NCBI RefSeq assembly: GCF_005877005.1
Contig: NZ_SSNH01000015.1
Coordinates: 1 to 64,000, forward strand
Direction: 5' to 3'
DNA from: Sinomonas susongensis
GTDB lineage: Bacteria > Actinomycetota > Actinomycetes > Actinomycetales > Micrococcaceae
Length of the DNA stretch: 64,000 bases
Part shown: in pieces, positions 17,525 through 27,903 of the stretch
Numbering within the stretch: position 1 is the stretch's first letter
Layout: each line of letters opens with the position of its first letter
Made by a program: the position numbers and the translations under genes
The notes under the pieces: model-generated
What the model was told of the DNA's origin: nothing
What the model saw: only the letters and a program-made list of their open reading frames with translations
Databases searched by the model: none

Positions 17525-17556
17525 GGACGGGACCCTGCGGCTGCGGGGTCCCGTCC
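17525..17556 (-). terminator. terminator hairpin after ppa
   Basis: An 11-bp perfect inverted repeat (GGACGGGACCC at 17525-17535, complement at 17546-17556) with a 10-nt loop that can pair further inside. It lies 18 bp downstream of the ppa stop codon and separates ppa from the SatD-like gene. Confidence 0.75.
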
Positions 17557-17573
17557 CGGGTGATTCTGGGTTG

Positions 17574-18059
17574 CTAGTGTCCTTCGCCGAACCGCTTGAT
17601 GGAGGCCTCGAGTTCGGCCTCGGCGGCAGCGCGGTCCGCCCAGCCGGCGGGCTTGACCCACTTGCCCGGCTCGAGGTCCTTGTAGCGGCTGAAGAAGTGC
17701 TCGATCTCCTTCACAAGCCACTCGTCGAGGTCGGAGGCCTCCTGGATGTGGTCGAACCGCTTGTCCGCGGGGACGCACACGAGCTTGGCGTCTCCGCCGG
17801 ACTCGTCCTCCATGTTGAAGACGGCGATCGGGCGCGCCTCGAGGACGATGCCCGGGAAGAGGTCGACGTCGGGGTAGAAGACGAGGGCGTCGAGCGGGTC
17901 GCCGTCCTCGCCGAGGGTGTTCTCGAAGTAGCCGTAGTGCGTCGGGTACTGCATCGAGGTGAACAGGACGCGGTCCAGGCGGACTCGGCCGGTCTCGTGG
18001 TCCACCTCGTACTTGACGCGGGACCCGCGGGGGATCTCGATGGTGACGTCGTGCTTCAT
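17574..18059 (-). CDS. ppa: inorganic pyrophosphatase
   Basis: A 161-residue family I pyrophosphatase, the normal bacterial length. It hydrolyses pyrophosphate to drive biosynthetic reactions. The catalytic signature D-G-D-P-x-D is at residues 52-57, preceded by the substrate-binding [15 protein letters not shown] segment. The ATG at 18059 has AAGGAG upstream. The same frame extends much further upstream with no protein-like content. It is divergent from dacB. Confidence 0.97.
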   Translation of the reverse strand: MKHDVTIEIPRGSRVKYEVDHETGRVRLDRVLFTSMQYPTHYGYFENTLGEDGDPLDALVFYPDVDLFPGIVLEARPIAVFNMEDESGGDAKLVCVPADKRFDHIQEASDLDEWLVKEIEHFFSRYKDLEPGKWVKPAGWADRAAAEAELEASIKRFGEGH

Positions 18060-18203
18060 AGTGCTCCTTGAGGTCGTGCCGGTGCGGCAATCAGTGTCTT
18101 GGGCGGCAACTAGTATTGAGGATATCTGCACTGGGGGCGCGCCCTCCCACTGCGCAGAGAACCGCGCAGCCCGCCGTAAAGCCCGACCCCAGGACCACAA
18201 CGC

Positions 18204-19640
18204 ATGATTTCGTCGCCCGAGCGCGCCCATCGAGCCGTGACATGGGGCCTCGTCTCCTTCCTCGTCCTCGTGGTCTCGGCACTCGTCGGGGCGGTCCTCG
18301 GACCGGTCATCGCCCCGGTCTTCCCGGCCTCGCTCCTCGCCCCCCCGACGCCCTCGGCGAGCGTGCCGCCGTGGCTGCTCCCGCCGTCGTCCGACGCGCC
18401 GCTCGCAGGGGCGACGCCGCTCGCGACCACCGCGCCCGAGCCCGTCCCCGCCTCGGTCGCGAAGCAGCTCGACGGCCTGCTCGTCGCGGACGGCGGGAGC
18501 TTTTCGGGGGAGGTGGTCGATGGGGTGACCGGGCAGAGCCTCTACAGCCGGGCGGGCAACCAGCCGGTGGCCCCCGCGTCGAACCTCAAGCTCCTCACCG
18601 CCGCGGCCGTGCTCACGACCCTCGGCCCGGACGCCGTCCTCCAGACACGGGTCATGCGGGGGAGCACGCCCGGCAGCGTCGTGCTCGTGGCGGGCGGCGA
18701 CGTCTTCCTCGGCGCGGGCGACTCGCAGCCCGGGCAGGTCGTGGGCCACGCAGGCCTGGCCACGCTCGCGCGCGAAACGGCAGCCGCGCTCGGTCCGGTC
18801 CACGGGCAGGTCTCGGTACAGCTCGACACGTCGCTCTTCACGGGGGCCCCGCTCAATCCCGCGTGGGCCACGGGCGACGTCGACGCGGGCGAGATCGCTC
18901 CCATCGCGCCGATCGCGCTCAACGTTGCCGGCGCCCAGCCCGGCGACACGGCCCCTCGGCCCTCCGACCCGGCCATGGCCGCGGGGAATGCCTTCCGGGA
19001 CGCGCTCGCCGCCGCGCTCGGTCCGGGAGCGAACGTGGCCGACGGCGTCGCCCTCGGTTCCGCGGGGCAGGGGGCGCAGCAGCTTGCGAGCGTCGCCTCA
19101 TCGCCGATCGCGGACCAGCTCGCCTACACGCTCCGTGAGTCGGACAACTACGCGGCCGAGACGCTCGCTCGTCTCGCGGCCGCGGCAAGCGGCAAGGAGG
19201 CAAGCATCGCCGGCGCCCGCGCCGTCCTGGAGGCCACCGCCCAGCGCATCCTGGGGACGACGGCGGGGCTCCAGCTCGACGACGCGTCCGGCCTTGCCAT
19301 CTCGGACCGGATCTCGCCCGCCGACCTTGCCGCGCTCATGCGCGCCATGACGACGGGCGACGACGCGCGGCTCCGGAGCGCCCTCGACGGCCTCCCCGTC
19401 GCAGGTCTGACGGGAACGCTGGCCAAGCGCTACCCGGACAACTCGCCGGGGGCCGGCTTCGTGCGGGCCAAGACGGGGACCCTCAACACCGTCATAGGCC
19501 TCACCGGGTACGTCGTCGACGCCGACGGGCGACTGCTCGTGTTCTCGTTCGTAGGAAACGGGCTCACCCCCGGCAGCACGGCCAACGTCTCAGCCGTCGA
19601 CGCCGCCGCCTCGGCCCTTGCCGGCTGCGGCTGCCGGTAG
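18204..19640 (+). CDS. dacB: D-alanyl-D-alanine carboxypeptidase/endopeptidase (PBP4 type)
   Basis: A 478-residue class C low-molecular-mass penicillin-binding protein that trims peptidoglycan peptides outside the membrane. A membrane or signal segment lies at about residues 12-45. The three serine-peptidase motifs are intact: SNLK with Ser126 and Lys129, SDN at 313-315 and KTG at 423-425. The inserted domain between the first two motifs is typical of PBP4. A proline/alanine-rich linker follows the signal. Together with the metalloprotease, tilS, hpt and ftsH genes downstream it forms a gene order common in actinobacteria. Confidence 0.93.
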   Translation: MISSPERAHRAVTWGLVSFLVLVVSALVGAVLGPVIAPVFPASLLAPPTPSASVPPWLLPPSSDAPLAGATPLATTAPEPVPASVAKQLDGLLVADGGSFSGEVVDGVTGQSLYSRAGNQPVAPASNLKLLTAAAVLTTLGPDAVLQTRVMRGSTPGSVVLVAGGDVFLGAGDSQPGQVVGHAGLATLARETAAALGPVHGQVSVQLDTSLFTGAPLNPAWATGDVDAGEIAPIAPIALNVAGAQPGDTAPRPSDPAMAAGNAFRDALAAALGPGANVADGVALGSAGQGAQQLASVASSPIADQLAYTLRESDNYAAETLARLAAAASGKEASIAGARAVLEATAQRILGTTAGLQLDDASGLAISDRISPADLAALMRAMTTGDDARLRSALDGLPVAGLTGTLAKRYPDNSPGAGFVRAKTGTLNTVIGLTGYVVDADGRLLVFSFVGNGLTPGSTANVSAVDAAASALAGCGCR

Positions 19641-19730
19641 GAATCCGCCCCGCGGCGAGCAACAGCCCTCAGCGAACGCGGTCCTGCGCCTGCCCGGAGC
19701 CCATGTGCTGCGTCGCGTCCGTGTGGTCTG

Positions 19731-20849
19731 ATGGGGTGTATGGATGTCCATGAGACGGCCCCGCAGCTCATCAAGTGGGACCTCGCGGCCGCCACGGCAG
19801 CGCGTCTGAGCCCTCCCGGGCCGCAGCTCGAGCCGTGGGAGGCCGCCGACGCCGTCGCGAGCCTCCACCGGCTCGCCGACGCCGCCGTGCCCCACGTGCA
19901 CCGCATCACGGGCCTCGCGGCCGCCGAGGACCTGCGCGATTCCCAGGTGCTCGTCGTCGACCGCGGGTCCTGGGCGAAGGCGAACACGCAGGGCTTCCAG
20001 GTCATGCTCGGGCCGGTCCTCACGCATCTCCTGGAGAAGAGGGCGAGCGATATCACGCCGTCCGCTGCCCGGATGGGCGGCGCGATCACGGGTGCCCAGC
20101 TCGGCGCGGTCCTCGCATTCCTCTCGAACAAGGTGCTGGGCCAGTACGAGCCCTACTCCGCGCTCGCTCCCGGTTCGACGGTCCCCGAAGCCGGCCGCCT
20201 CCTCCTCGTCGCGCCGAACATCGTGCAGATCGAGCGCGAGCTCAACGTCGACCCGGAGGACTTCCGGCTCTGGGTGTGCCTCCACGAGCAGACCCACCGG
20301 GTCCAGTTCGCTTCGGCCCCGTGGCTGCGCAACCACATCCTGGATCAGGTCGCCCAGCTCTCGGACAGCCTCATCGGCAACATGGATTCGCTCATGGAGC
20401 GCGCCACGGCCGCGGCGAAGTCGCTCCGCGACCGTCCGTGGGCGGGCGTCGGCCAGCCCGTTCCGAGCAGGGGCGCGATCCTCGACCTCCTCCAGGACCC
20501 TTCGGAGAAGGCCGCGATCTCGCGGATGACGGCGATCATGAGTCTTCTCGAGGGGCACGCGAGCGTAGTCATGGACGCAATCGACGACGCCGTCGTCCCC
20601 AGCGTGCGCACCATCCGCCAGCGCTACAACGCGCGCAGCGAGAACAGGGGGGCGCTCGAGTCGTTCGTCCGGCGGCTCCTCGGCCTCGACGCCAAGATGC
20701 GGCAGTACACGGACGGCGCGAAGTTCGTGAACGCCGTCGTCGACCGGGTCGGAATGGAAGGCTTCAACCGCATCTGGGAGCAGCCCGAGAACCTTCCGAC
20801 CGAGGAGGAGATCCACGCCCCGGAGTCGTGGGTCTCCAGGATGGGTTGA
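19731..20849 (+). CDS. zinc-dependent metalloprotease (DUF2342 / F420-associated type)
   Basis: A 372-residue protein of the actinobacterial family annotated as zinc-dependent metalloprotease or coenzyme F420 biosynthesis-associated protein. The zincin motif HEQTH is at residues 185-189 within LWVCLHEQTHRVQF, so zinc binding is plausible, although no activity is established for the family. It starts at ATG 19731 or ATG 19740. Its stop overlaps the TTG start of tilS (TTGA), which indicates translational coupling. The link with tilS is conserved in actinobacteria, but its meaning is unclear. Confidence 0.87.
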   Translation: MGCMDVHETAPQLIKWDLAAATAARLSPPGPQLEPWEAADAVASLHRLADAAVPHVHRITGLAAAEDLRDSQVLVVDRGSWAKANTQGFQVMLGPVLTHLLEKRASDITPSAARMGGAITGAQLGAVLAFLSNKVLGQYEPYSALAPGSTVPEAGRLLLVAPNIVQIERELNVDPEDFRLWVCLHEQTHRVQFASAPWLRNHILDQVAQLSDSLIGNMDSLMERATAAAKSLRDRPWAGVGQPVPSRGAILDLLQDPSEKAAISRMTAIMSLLEGHASVVMDAIDDAVVPSVRTIRQRYNARSENRGALESFVRRLLGLDAKMRQYTDGAKFVNAVVDRVGMEGFNRIWEQPENLPTEEEIHAPESWVSRMG

Positions 20850-21913
20850 GCTCCCGGGACTCTGCTTCGCCCTCGAGGCGCAGGCTGGATCCCGCGGTGG
20901 GGCGGGCGCGCAACGCGGTCAAGGCGGCACTCGAAGAGGCCGGGTGGCCCCTACGCGTGCTCGTCGCCTGCTCAGGAGGGGCCGATTCGCTTGCGCTCGC
21001 GGCCGCCGTCGCCCATTTCGCCCGTCGCGGCGAGGTCGACGGGCACCCACTCGAGGCGGGCGCCGTCGTCGTCGACCATGGGCTCCAGGAGGCCACGGCG
21101 GAGGTTGCCCGGACGACGGCGGGCGTGCTGCGGGAGCTCGGGCTCTCGCCTGTCCGGGTGGTCGCCGTGGAGGTGCGCCGCTCGGGGGAGGGGCCCGAGG
21201 CCGAGGCCCGGGCCGCGAGGTTCGCGGCCCTCGAGGCCGCGGCTGCGGAGTGGGGTGCGCGCGGCGTGCTGCTCGGACACACGCTCGACGACCAGGCGGA
21301 ACAGGTCCTGCTCGGGCTCGCCCGCGGCTCCGGCACGCGCTCGCTCGGGGGCATGCGTCCCGTCCGTGGACTGTACGTGCGTCCTTTCCTCGGGCTCCGC
21401 CGCGCGGACACGGTCGCGGTGTGTGCGGCCGAAGGCATCGAGCCCTGGTACGACCCCACGAATGAAGACCCCCGGTACATGCGCTCCCGCGTACGGGTCG
21501 GCATCATGCCGTTCCTCGAGGCGGAGCTGGGGCCGGGGGTGGCGGAAGGCCTGGCCCGGACGGCCACCATCCTCGGCCGGGACGCCGACTACCTCGATGC
21601 CGAGGCTGGCCGGGCCTATGCATCGCTCGTCGAGCGGGCGGAGCCGGGCACGCTGCTCCTTCCGGGCCCCGAGGTCCGTGCCCTCCCGGCCGCTATCCGC
21701 AGCCGCGTCCTCTGGCTCGCGGTCGTCGAGCTCGGCGGGCAGCCGACATTCGAGCGGCTCGCGGCAGTCGAGCGCCTCCTCGACCGCCGCGGATCCGCCG
21801 GGCCGATCGAGGTTCCGGGGCACGTGAGCGTCCGCCGGCAGCCGCGGAGGAAGGATGCGGCGCCCGGAACGGAGTATGGGAAGCTAGTGTTTGTATCGCA
21901 TCCCCGACGCTGA
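20846..21913 (+). CDS. tilS: tRNA(Ile)-lysidine synthase
   Basis: A 355-residue N-type ATP pyrophosphatase that converts C34 of the CAU anticodon of tRNA-Ile2 to lysidine. The PP-loop SGGADS is at residues 43-48 and is followed by the [19 protein letters not shown] segment that activates the cytidine. The C-terminal portion is shorter than in E. coli, as usual in actinobacteria. The start is taken as TTG 20846, overlapping the upstream stop, because it leaves a normal N-terminal length before the PP-loop. GTG 20897 is the alternative. Confidence 0.9.
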   Translation: MSSRDSASPSRRRLDPAVGRARNAVKAALEEAGWPLRVLVACSGGADSLALAAAVAHFARRGEVDGHPLEAGAVVVDHGLQEATAEVARTTAGVLRELGLSPVRVVAVEVRRSGEGPEAEARAARFAALEAAAAEWGARGVLLGHTLDDQAEQVLLGLARGSGTRSLGGMRPVRGLYVRPFLGLRRADTVAVCAAEGIEPWYDPTNEDPRYMRSRVRVGIMPFLEAELGPGVAEGLARTATILGRDADYLDAEAGRAYASLVERAEPGTLLLPGPEVRALPAAIRSRVLWLAVVELGGQPTFERLAAVERLLDRRGSAGPIEVPGHVSVRRQPRRKDAAPGTEYGKLVFVSHPRR

Positions 21914-21977
21914 GCTCGTCACCGGCCCTTTCTGGCACTGGCCGAGCCGCAGCCGAGACCGAGTCCCAGGAGCCCAG

Positions 21978-22529
21978 GTGGATTCTCAAGACGTCCAGGC
22001 AGACCTCAAGCACGTCCTCTACGGCAGGGAGCAGATCCAGCAGCGGATCTCCGAGCTCGCCGCCCAGATCGACGAGGACTACGCAGGGCGAGACCTTCTG
22101 ATCGTCGGAGTGCTCAAGGGAGCCGTGATGGTCATGGCAGACCTCGCGCGCGCCCTCCACAGCCACGTCACGATGGACTGGATGGCGGTCTCCTCGTACG
22201 GGTCCGGGACGCAGTCCTCCGGCGTGGTCCGGATCCTCAAGGACCTCGACACGGACCTCATGGGCAAGCACGTGCTGATCGTCGAGGACATCATCGACTC
22301 CGGCCTCACCCTCTCGTGGCTCAAGACGAACCTCGAGTCGCGCGGGACCGCGTCGGTCGAGATCTGCACGGCATTCCGGAAGCCGGGTGCCGCCAAGGTC
22401 AATATCGATGTCAAGTATGTGGGCTTCGACATTCCCAACGAGTTCGTGGTCGGCTACGGGCTCGACTACGCCGAGAAGTACCGGAACCTTGATTTCGTGG
22501 GTACTCTCGCTCCGCACGTCTACGAGTAG
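21978..22529 (+). CDS. hpt: hypoxanthine(-guanine) phosphoribosyltransferase
   Basis: A 183-residue purine-salvage enzyme transferring phosphoribosyl from PRPP to hypoxanthine or guanine. The PRPP loop [14 protein letters not shown] and the pyrophosphate loop [13 protein letters not shown] are intact, and [21 protein letters not shown] near the C terminus is typical of HPRT. GTG 21978 is preferred because AGGAG lies 5-6 nt upstream and it removes a 29-residue tail that is not typical of the family. It sits 64 bp after tilS, followed by ftsH, a common order in many Gram-positive bacteria. Confidence 0.95.
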   Translation: MDSQDVQADLKHVLYGREQIQQRISELAAQIDEDYAGRDLLIVGVLKGAVMVMADLARALHSHVTMDWMAVSSYGSGTQSSGVVRILKDLDTDLMGKHVLIVEDIIDSGLTLSWLKTNLESRGTASVEICTAFRKPGAAKVNIDVKYVGFDIPNEFVVGYGLDYAEKYRNLDFVGTLAPHVYE

Positions 22530-22738
22530 TCGGACAGGAGCTCTTCCGGCACCCTTCATCGAGGAGTTGCCCTCGGGCGCACGCTGGGGGAACTTTTGTC
22601 CGCCGCTGTGCGTGAAGGTCTCCGAACGGTATAGCTTGTTGCGGTACTGCTCGACAGCAGAAGGCAGCAGGGGCAGGGGACCCCAGCAGTTACTGGCGCC
22701 GCGGCACAACAGAAGGGACGGGGCTCGGCCCCGAGTTC

Positions 22739-24874
22739 ATGAACGTCAAAAGCTTCGTCAAGGGTCCGGGGATCTGGATCCTCGTCGTGATCGCACTCCT
22801 CCTCATCGCCTTCGGAACCCTGGCTCCGGGCGGGAGCGCGACGGTCGACACGAATGTGGGCATCCAGCTCATCAAGGACGGCAAGGTCCAGTCCGCCAAG
22901 ATCAACAACGGCGAAGAGCGCGTTGACCTGACGCTGAAGAACGACTACGTGGATCCCAGTGGGTCGGACAAGGGCAAGAACGTCCAGTTCTACTACGTCG
23001 ACCCCCGCGGCAACGAGGTCGTCCAGGCGATCGACAACGCCAACCTCCCGGGCGGCTACAACGACGTCCCCACGGGGAACAACTGGTTCGGCTCGATCCT
23101 CTCCCTCATCATTCCCGTCCTCCTGCTCGGCGCCCTGTTCTGGTTCCTGCTCTCCCGCATGCAGGGTGGCGGTTCCCAGGTCATGAAGTTCGGCAAGTCC
23201 CGGGCCAAGATGATCACCAAGGACATGCCGCAGGTCACCTTCGCCGACGTCGCCGGCGCGGACGAGGCGGTGGAGGAGCTCCAGGAGATCAAGGAGTTCC
23301 TGCAGGAGCCCGGCAAGTTCCAGGCCGTGGGCGCCAAGATCCCCAAGGGCGTCCTGCTCTACGGCCCTCCCGGTACCGGCAAGACCCTCCTCGCTCGGGC
23401 TGTCGCGGGCGAGGCGGGTGTCCCCTTCTTCTCGATCTCCGGCTCGGACTTCGTCGAGATGTTCGTCGGCGTGGGTGCCTCGCGTGTCCGGGACCTCTTC
23501 GAGCAGGCGAAGTCGAACTCGCCGTCCATCGTCTTCGTCGATGAGATCGACGCCGTCGGCCGCCATCGTGGCGCGGGCATCGGCGGCGGCAACGACGAGC
23601 GCGAGCAGACCCTGAACCAGCTCCTCGTCGAGATGGACGGGTTCGACCCGAAGACCAATGTGATCCTCATCGCGGCGACCAACCGTCCTGACGTCCTCGA
23701 CCCCGCCCTCCTGCGCCCCGGCCGCTTCGACCGCCAGATTCCCGTGGAGGCCCCCGACCTCGTGGGCCGCGAGCAGATCCTCTCCGTGCACGCGAAGGGC
23801 AAGCCGATGGCGGGCAACGTCGATCTCAAGGCCGTCGCGAAGAAGACCCCGGGCTACACGGGTGCGGACCTCGCCAACGTGCTCAACGAGGCAGCCCTGC
23901 TCACCGCGCGCTCCAACGCGCAGCTCATCGATGACCGCGCTCTCGACGAGGCGATCGACCGCGTCATGGCCGGCCCGCAGAAGCGCAGCCGGGTCATGAA
24001 GGACCTCGAGCGCAAGATCACGGCGTACCACGAAGGCGGCCACGCCCTCGTGGCGGCAGCGCTGCGGAACTCGGCGCCGGTCACCAAGATCACGATCCTT
24101 CCGCGCGGGCGTGCCCTCGGCTACACGATGGTGGTCCCGGAGGACGACAAGTACTCCGTGACGCGCAACGAGCTGCTCGATCAGCTCGCTTACGCGATGG
24201 GCGGGCGCGTCGCCGAGGAGATCGTCTTCCACGATCCCTCCACCGGTGCGTCCAATGACATCGAGAAGGCAACGTCGACGGCCCGCAAGATGGTGACCCA
24301 GTTCGGCATGAGCGAGCGCGTGGGTGCGGTGAAGCTCGGCCAGGGCGGCGGCGAGCCGTTCCTCGGCCGTGACGCTGCCCACGAGCGCAACTACTCCGAC
24401 CAGGTCGCGTACGTCGTGGACGAGGAGGTGCGCCGCCTCATGGACCAGGCCCATGACGAGGCATATGCGATCCTCACGGAGAACCGCGACATCCTCGACC
24501 GGCTGGCCGGCGCGCTGCTCGAGCACGAAACCCTCAATCAGCGCGAGATCGCCGCTATCTTCACCGACGTGCGCAAGCGGGACTTCCGCGAGGTGTGGCT
24601 CTCCAAAGCGTCACGGCCCGTGCAGCACATTCCGCCGGTCGAGACCGAGAACGAGCGCCGGCTGCGCGCGGAGCTCGAGGCCAAGGCCAACCACGATCAC
24701 GATGAGACCGACGCCGAGATCAAGGCCCAGGAGGAGGCGAACGACGCGCGGCGCAACCAGCCGCTCGACGCGCAGCATCCGCATGTGCACACCGGGGGCG
24801 AGCAGGACTTCTCCTCGGGCAACGGCCAGCCGCCGCACGACGGTCAGCCCCGAGGCCCCCGACACGGGGCGTGA
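22739..24874 (+). CDS. ftsH: ATP-dependent zinc metalloprotease FtsH
   Basis: A 711-residue membrane-anchored AAA+ protease. Two transmembrane helices (about residues 9-29 and 117-140) flank an extracytoplasmic domain. The AAA module follows, with Walker A GPPGTGKT at 209-216, a Walker B ending in FVDEID, and the second region of homology [22 protein letters not shown]. The zinc site HEGGH is at residues 431-435. The C-terminal tail is long, histidine-rich and acidic, as in other actinobacterial FtsH. It degrades misfolded membrane proteins and some regulators. A 209-bp untranslated gap separates it from hpt. Confidence 0.97.
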   Translation: MNVKSFVKGPGIWILVVIALLLIAFGTLAPGGSATVDTNVGIQLIKDGKVQSAKINNGEERVDLTLKNDYVDPSGSDKGKNVQFYYVDPRGNEVVQAIDNANLPGGYNDVPTGNNWFGSILSLIIPVLLLGALFWFLLSRMQGGGSQVMKFGKSRAKMITKDMPQVTFADVAGADEAVEELQEIKEFLQEPGKFQAVGAKIPKGVLLYGPPGTGKTLLARAVAGEAGVPFFSISGSDFVEMFVGVGASRVRDLFEQAKSNSPSIVFVDEIDAVGRHRGAGIGGGNDEREQTLNQLLVEMDGFDPKTNVILIAATNRPDVLDPALLRPGRFDRQIPVEAPDLVGREQILSVHAKGKPMAGNVDLKAVAKKTPGYTGADLANVLNEAALLTARSNAQLIDDRALDEAIDRVMAGPQKRSRVMKDLERKITAYHEGGHALVAAALRNSAPVTKITILPRGRALGYTMVVPEDDKYSVTRNELLDQLAYAMGGRVAEEIVFHDPSTGASNDIEKATSTARKMVTQFGMSERVGAVKLGQGGGEPFLGRDAAHERNYSDQVAYVVDEEVRRLMDQAHDEAYAILTENRDILDRLAGALLEHETLNQREIAAIFTDVRKRDFREVWLSKASRPVQHIPPVETENERRLRAELEAKANHDHDETDAEIKAQEEANDARRNQPLDAQHPHVHTGGEQDFSSGNGQPPHDGQPRGPRHGA

Positions 24875-24885
24875 GCTGCCCCCGA

Positions 24886-24891
24886 TAGGAT
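24886..24891 (+). promoter_or_regulatory. TAGGAT -10 box of folE
   Basis: TAGGAT ends 6 nt before the GTG start of folE and no Shine-Dalgarno sequence is present. A leaderless message for the folate operon is likely. Confidence 0.5.
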
Positions 24892-24897
24892 CATTCC

Positions 24898-25512
24898 GTG
24901 ACCCACATTGACGACGACGACGTTGCCGCCGCCGCCGACTTCGACCCGCACATCGACTTGCCGCGGATCGAGGCTGCTGTCCGCGAGATCCTGCTCGCGG
25001 TAGGAGAGGATCCGGAGCGGCACGGGCTGCGCGATACCCCCAAGCGGGTGGCCAGGGCGTATGCCGAGACGTTTGCGGGGCTCCACCAGACCCCCGAGGA
25101 CGTCCTCGGCGTGACCTTCGACCTCGACCACGAAGAGCTCGTGCTCGTGAAGGACATCCCGTTCTACTCGACTTGCGAGCACCATCTCGTCCCGTTCCAT
25201 GGGGTTGCCCACGTCGGGTACATCCCGTCGCACGACGGCCGCGTCACCGGGTTGAGCAAGCTTGCACGCCTGGTCGACGTCTACGCGCGCCGGCCCCAGG
25301 TGCAGGAGCGCCTCACGACCGATGTGGCCGAGGCGCTCGTGAAGCACCTCAAGCCGCGTGGCGTGATCGTCGTCGTCGAGTGCGAGCATATGTGCATGTC
25401 GATGCGCGGGGTCCGCAAGCCCGGTGCGAAGACGGTCACGAGTGCGGTCCGCGGGCAGCTGCACGATCCTGCCACCCGCGCCGAAGCCATGAGCCTCATC
25501 CTCGGAAGGTAA
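24898..25512 (+). CDS. folE: GTP cyclohydrolase I
   Basis: A 204-residue type I GTP cyclohydrolase, the first step of folate synthesis from GTP to dihydroneopterin triphosphate. Zinc ligands are visible as the cysteine and histidine in [13 protein letters not shown] and the cysteine of [15 protein letters not shown]. The start is GTG 24898. It heads a five-gene run (folE, folP, folB, folK, DUF3180) with gaps of at most 10 bp or overlaps, so the folate genes are probably cotranscribed. Confidence 0.97.
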   Translation: MTHIDDDDVAAAADFDPHIDLPRIEAAVREILLAVGEDPERHGLRDTPKRVARAYAETFAGLHQTPEDVLGVTFDLDHEELVLVKDIPFYSTCEHHLVPFHGVAHVGYIPSHDGRVTGLSKLARLVDVYARRPQVQERLTTDVAEALVKHLKPRGVIVVVECEHMCMSMRGVRKPGAKTVTSAVRGQLHDPATRAEAMSLILGR

Positions 25513-25520
25513 CCCCGACT

Positions 25521-26426
25521 ATGGACACCCTCGCCGCCCCACCCGGGACCGGGCCCAACACCACCCCGCTGCCTGTTCTCCGCAAGCCCCGCCCCAGGGC
25601 CACCTTCGAGTCGCTCCCGACGGACCGCACGGTGGTCATGGGCATCCTCAACGTCACCCCCGACTCCTTCAGCGACGGCGGCCAGCACGACTCGGCCGAT
25701 ACCGCCATCGCCGCGGGCCTCCGGATGTTCTACGCGGGTGCTGACATCATCGACGTGGGCGGCGAGTCGACGCGTCCGGGTGCCGAGGAGGTGCCCGAAG
25801 ACGAGGAGCAGCGCCGGGTCCTCCCCGTCGTCGAGGCGCTCGTCAAGGCGGGCGCACTCGTTTCCGTGGACACGCGGCGTGCCACCACGGCCGCCAAGGC
25901 GCTCGACGCCGGGGCCCTCATCGTCAACGACGTGTCGGGGCTCGAAGTGGGCCAGGACATGATCGACCTCGTCGCAGACCGCGGAGCCCACTACGTGCTC
26001 ATGCACAACCGCGGCAATTCGCGCACCATGACCACCCTCGCGGACTACGACAACGTGCTCGAGGACGTCCTCGCGGAGACGGTCTCTGTCCGCGACCGCC
26101 TCCGGGCCGCCGGGGTGGCCGACGAGAAGATCATCGTCGACCCCGGACTCGGATTCGCGAAGAACGGCGAGCAGAACTGGGAGCTGGTCGCGGGCATCGA
26201 CCGCTTCGTCGAGCTCGGCCACCGTGTCCTCGTCGCGGCCTCCCGCAAGCGCTTCCTCGGCGAGCTGCTCACGACGGCGGGGAAGGCCGCCGAACCGGAG
26301 CAGCGGGACGCGGCGACGGCCGCCATCACGGCACTCGTTGCGTCGAAGGGCGTGTGGGGAGTGCGCGTGCACGACGTCGCCCCGAACCTCGACGCGGTCA
26401 AGGTCGTCGCCCGGGCACGGACCTGA
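25521..26426 (+). CDS. folP: dihydropteroate synthase
   Basis: A 301-residue TIM-barrel enzyme that joins dihydropterin pyrophosphate to para-aminobenzoate, the sulfonamide target. The first signature VMGILNVTPDSFSDGG, the second GADIIDVGGESTRPGAE, the NDVSG loop and DPGLGFAKNGEQNWEL are all present. The ATG at 25521 has GGAAGG upstream. The frame is open into folE but without protein-like content there. Confidence 0.96.
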   Translation: MDTLAAPPGTGPNTTPLPVLRKPRPRATFESLPTDRTVVMGILNVTPDSFSDGGQHDSADTAIAAGLRMFYAGADIIDVGGESTRPGAEEVPEDEEQRRVLPVVEALVKAGALVSVDTRRATTAAKALDAGALIVNDVSGLEVGQDMIDLVADRGAHYVLMHNRGNSRTMTTLADYDNVLEDVLAETVSVRDRLRAAGVADEKIIVDPGLGFAKNGEQNWELVAGIDRFVELGHRVLVAASRKRFLGELLTTAGKAAEPEQRDAATAAITALVASKGVWGVRVHDVAPNLDAVKVVARART

Positions 26427-26436
26427 GGCGGCGCGC

Positions 26437-26808
26437 GTGGGCACCCGAGCCGATCTGATCAAGCTTCGCGGCGTCTCCGCCGTCGGCTACCACGGCGTCC
26501 TCGACTTCGAGCGCCGCGACGGGCAGCCCTTCGTGGTCGACGCCGTCCTGCACTGCGATTTCGCGGAGGCTGCCGCAGGGGACGACCTGACCAAGACGGC
26601 GAGCTACGCGGAGATCGCGGAGCGGATCACGCAGATCGTCTCCGGCGAACCCGTGAGCCTCATCGAGACGCTTGCAGTCCGGATCGCGAACGCCATCCTC
26701 GGTGAGTTCGCCGCGGTCGACGCCGCCGAGGTGACGGTCCACAAGCCGCAGGCGCCCATCGCGGTTCCATTCGACGACGTCGCTGTCACGGTCTTCCGGG
26801 AGCGCTGA
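26437..26808 (+). CDS. folB: dihydroneopterin aldolase
   Basis: A 123-residue enzyme converting dihydroneopterin to 6-hydroxymethyl-dihydropterin and glycolaldehyde. GYHGVLDFERRDGQPFVVD carries the pterin-binding segment with the conserved tyrosine, and the C-terminal KPQAPI contains the catalytic lysine. The GTG at 26437 gives the normal length for the family. It ends 1 bp before folK. Confidence 0.95.
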   Translation: MGTRADLIKLRGVSAVGYHGVLDFERRDGQPFVVDAVLHCDFAEAAAGDDLTKTASYAEIAERITQIVSGEPVSLIETLAVRIANAILGEFAAVDAAEVTVHKPQAPIAVPFDDVAVTVFRER

Positions 26809-26809
26809 C

Positions 26810-27349
26810 GTGGACGCCGAGACTCCCGCCATCCAGTCCGAGTACACCCGCGCCGTCCTCGCGCTCGGGAGCAACCTCGGCGAACGGGCCGAGACGCTTG
26901 CGGAGGCGGTCTCGGACCTCGTCGACCGCCCGGAGGTCCGGCTCGTCGACGTCTCGCCCGTGGTCCAGACGAAGGCTGTGGGCGGCCCCGACGGCCAGCC
27001 CGACTTCCTCAACATGGTGATGATCGTGCAGACGAGCCTCGGCCCCTACGAGCTCCTCGCCCATTGCCAGGCCGTCGAGGCCAAGCACCTCCGCACCCGT
27101 GAGGTGCGATGGGGTCCGCGGACGCTCGACATCGACATCATCACCTACGGTGACCTGGTCCAGGACGACCCGGTCCTGACCCTCCCGCATCCTCGCGCGG
27201 CCGAGCGGGCGTTCGTGCTGTTCCCGTGGCTGCTCATCGATCCGACGGCCGTTCTCGAGGGCCACCCCATCGTGGAGCTCCTCGAGGACTGCGGCGACAC
27301 GAGCGACATCGAGGACTACGACATGCTGCTCGACGAGGGCCTCGCATGA
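26810..27349 (+). CDS. folK: 2-amino-4-hydroxy-6-hydroxymethyldihydropteridine pyrophosphokinase
   Basis: A 179-residue HPPK that transfers pyrophosphate from ATP to hydroxymethyl-dihydropterin, the substrate of FolP. ALGSNLGERAETL is the N-terminal pterin loop, and VRWGPRTLDIDIITYG is the signature with the two magnesium-binding aspartates. The start is GTG 26810 with GGGAGCG upstream. The stop overlaps the next start (ATGA). Confidence 0.96.
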   Translation: MDAETPAIQSEYTRAVLALGSNLGERAETLAEAVSDLVDRPEVRLVDVSPVVQTKAVGGPDGQPDFLNMVMIVQTSLGPYELLAHCQAVEAKHLRTREVRWGPRTLDIDIITYGDLVQDDPVLTLPHPRAAERAFVLFPWLLIDPTAVLEGHPIVELLEDCGDTSDIEDYDMLLDEGLA

Positions 27350-27858
27350 AGCCACTGCGCATCACGGTTCTCGGTCTCATCGGCATAGTCCTCGGCCTCC
27401 TCGGCTTCGCCGCCACCCAGCTCTCGGACCGGGCCTCAGCGGCGACTCCGGTGCTGCCGTACAGCGCACTCGGGAGCGTGGCGATCATCGCGGTCTTCAC
27501 GCTCGCGCTCGGAATCCGCGTGCTGCGCTGGCGCAACGAGGAGACCAGGAAGCGGATGATCGACCCGATCTTCGCGGCGCGAACCCTCGTCCTCGCGCAT
27601 GCCTGCGCGTATGCCGGCGCTGTACTGCTCGGCTGGCACGCCGGGATCGTGGCGGACCAGATCCCCGTGTGGATCGCACGCGCCACGAGCCCCGTCGTGC
27701 TGCAGGCGGTAGCGATGATGGGAGGCGGCGTCGTCATGGTCGCGATCGGCCTGCTCGTGGAGCGCTTCTGCAGGATCCCTCCCGAGGACACCGACGAGGG
27801 CGAGGGGGGCGGCAAGGGCGCGCCGCGGACGGGCGACGCCGAGGGCGGCTATGCGTAA
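27346..27858 (+). CDS. DUF3180 membrane protein
   Basis: A 170-residue integral membrane protein with four predicted helices (about residues 5-25, 40-60, 83-103 and 118-140) and an acidic, glycine-rich C-terminal tail. DUF3180 proteins follow folK in many actinobacteria and are of unknown function. The ATG overlaps the folK stop by 4 bp, so it is translated with the folate genes. Confidence 0.85.
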   Translation: MKPLRITVLGLIGIVLGLLGFAATQLSDRASAATPVLPYSALGSVAIIAVFTLALGIRVLRWRNEETRKRMIDPIFAARTLVLAHACAYAGAVLLGWHAGIVADQIPVWIARATSPVVLQAVAMMGGGVVMVAIGLLVERFCRIPPEDTDEGEGGGKGAPRTGDAEGGYA

Positions 27859-27903
27859 GAGGTCCACGCTCGTGATGGATGCCCTGACTGGAGGGGGCGA
27901 GCG

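Noticed and set aside
22620-22640. TATAGC as -10 of ftsH
   Set aside because: No matching -35 could be fixed and the distance to the ATG is about 100 bp, so I could not support it over chance.
22556-24526. 656-codon open frame antisense to ftsH
   Set aside because: Same effect: long antisense frame with biased composition, no ribosome-binding site and no recognisable domain.
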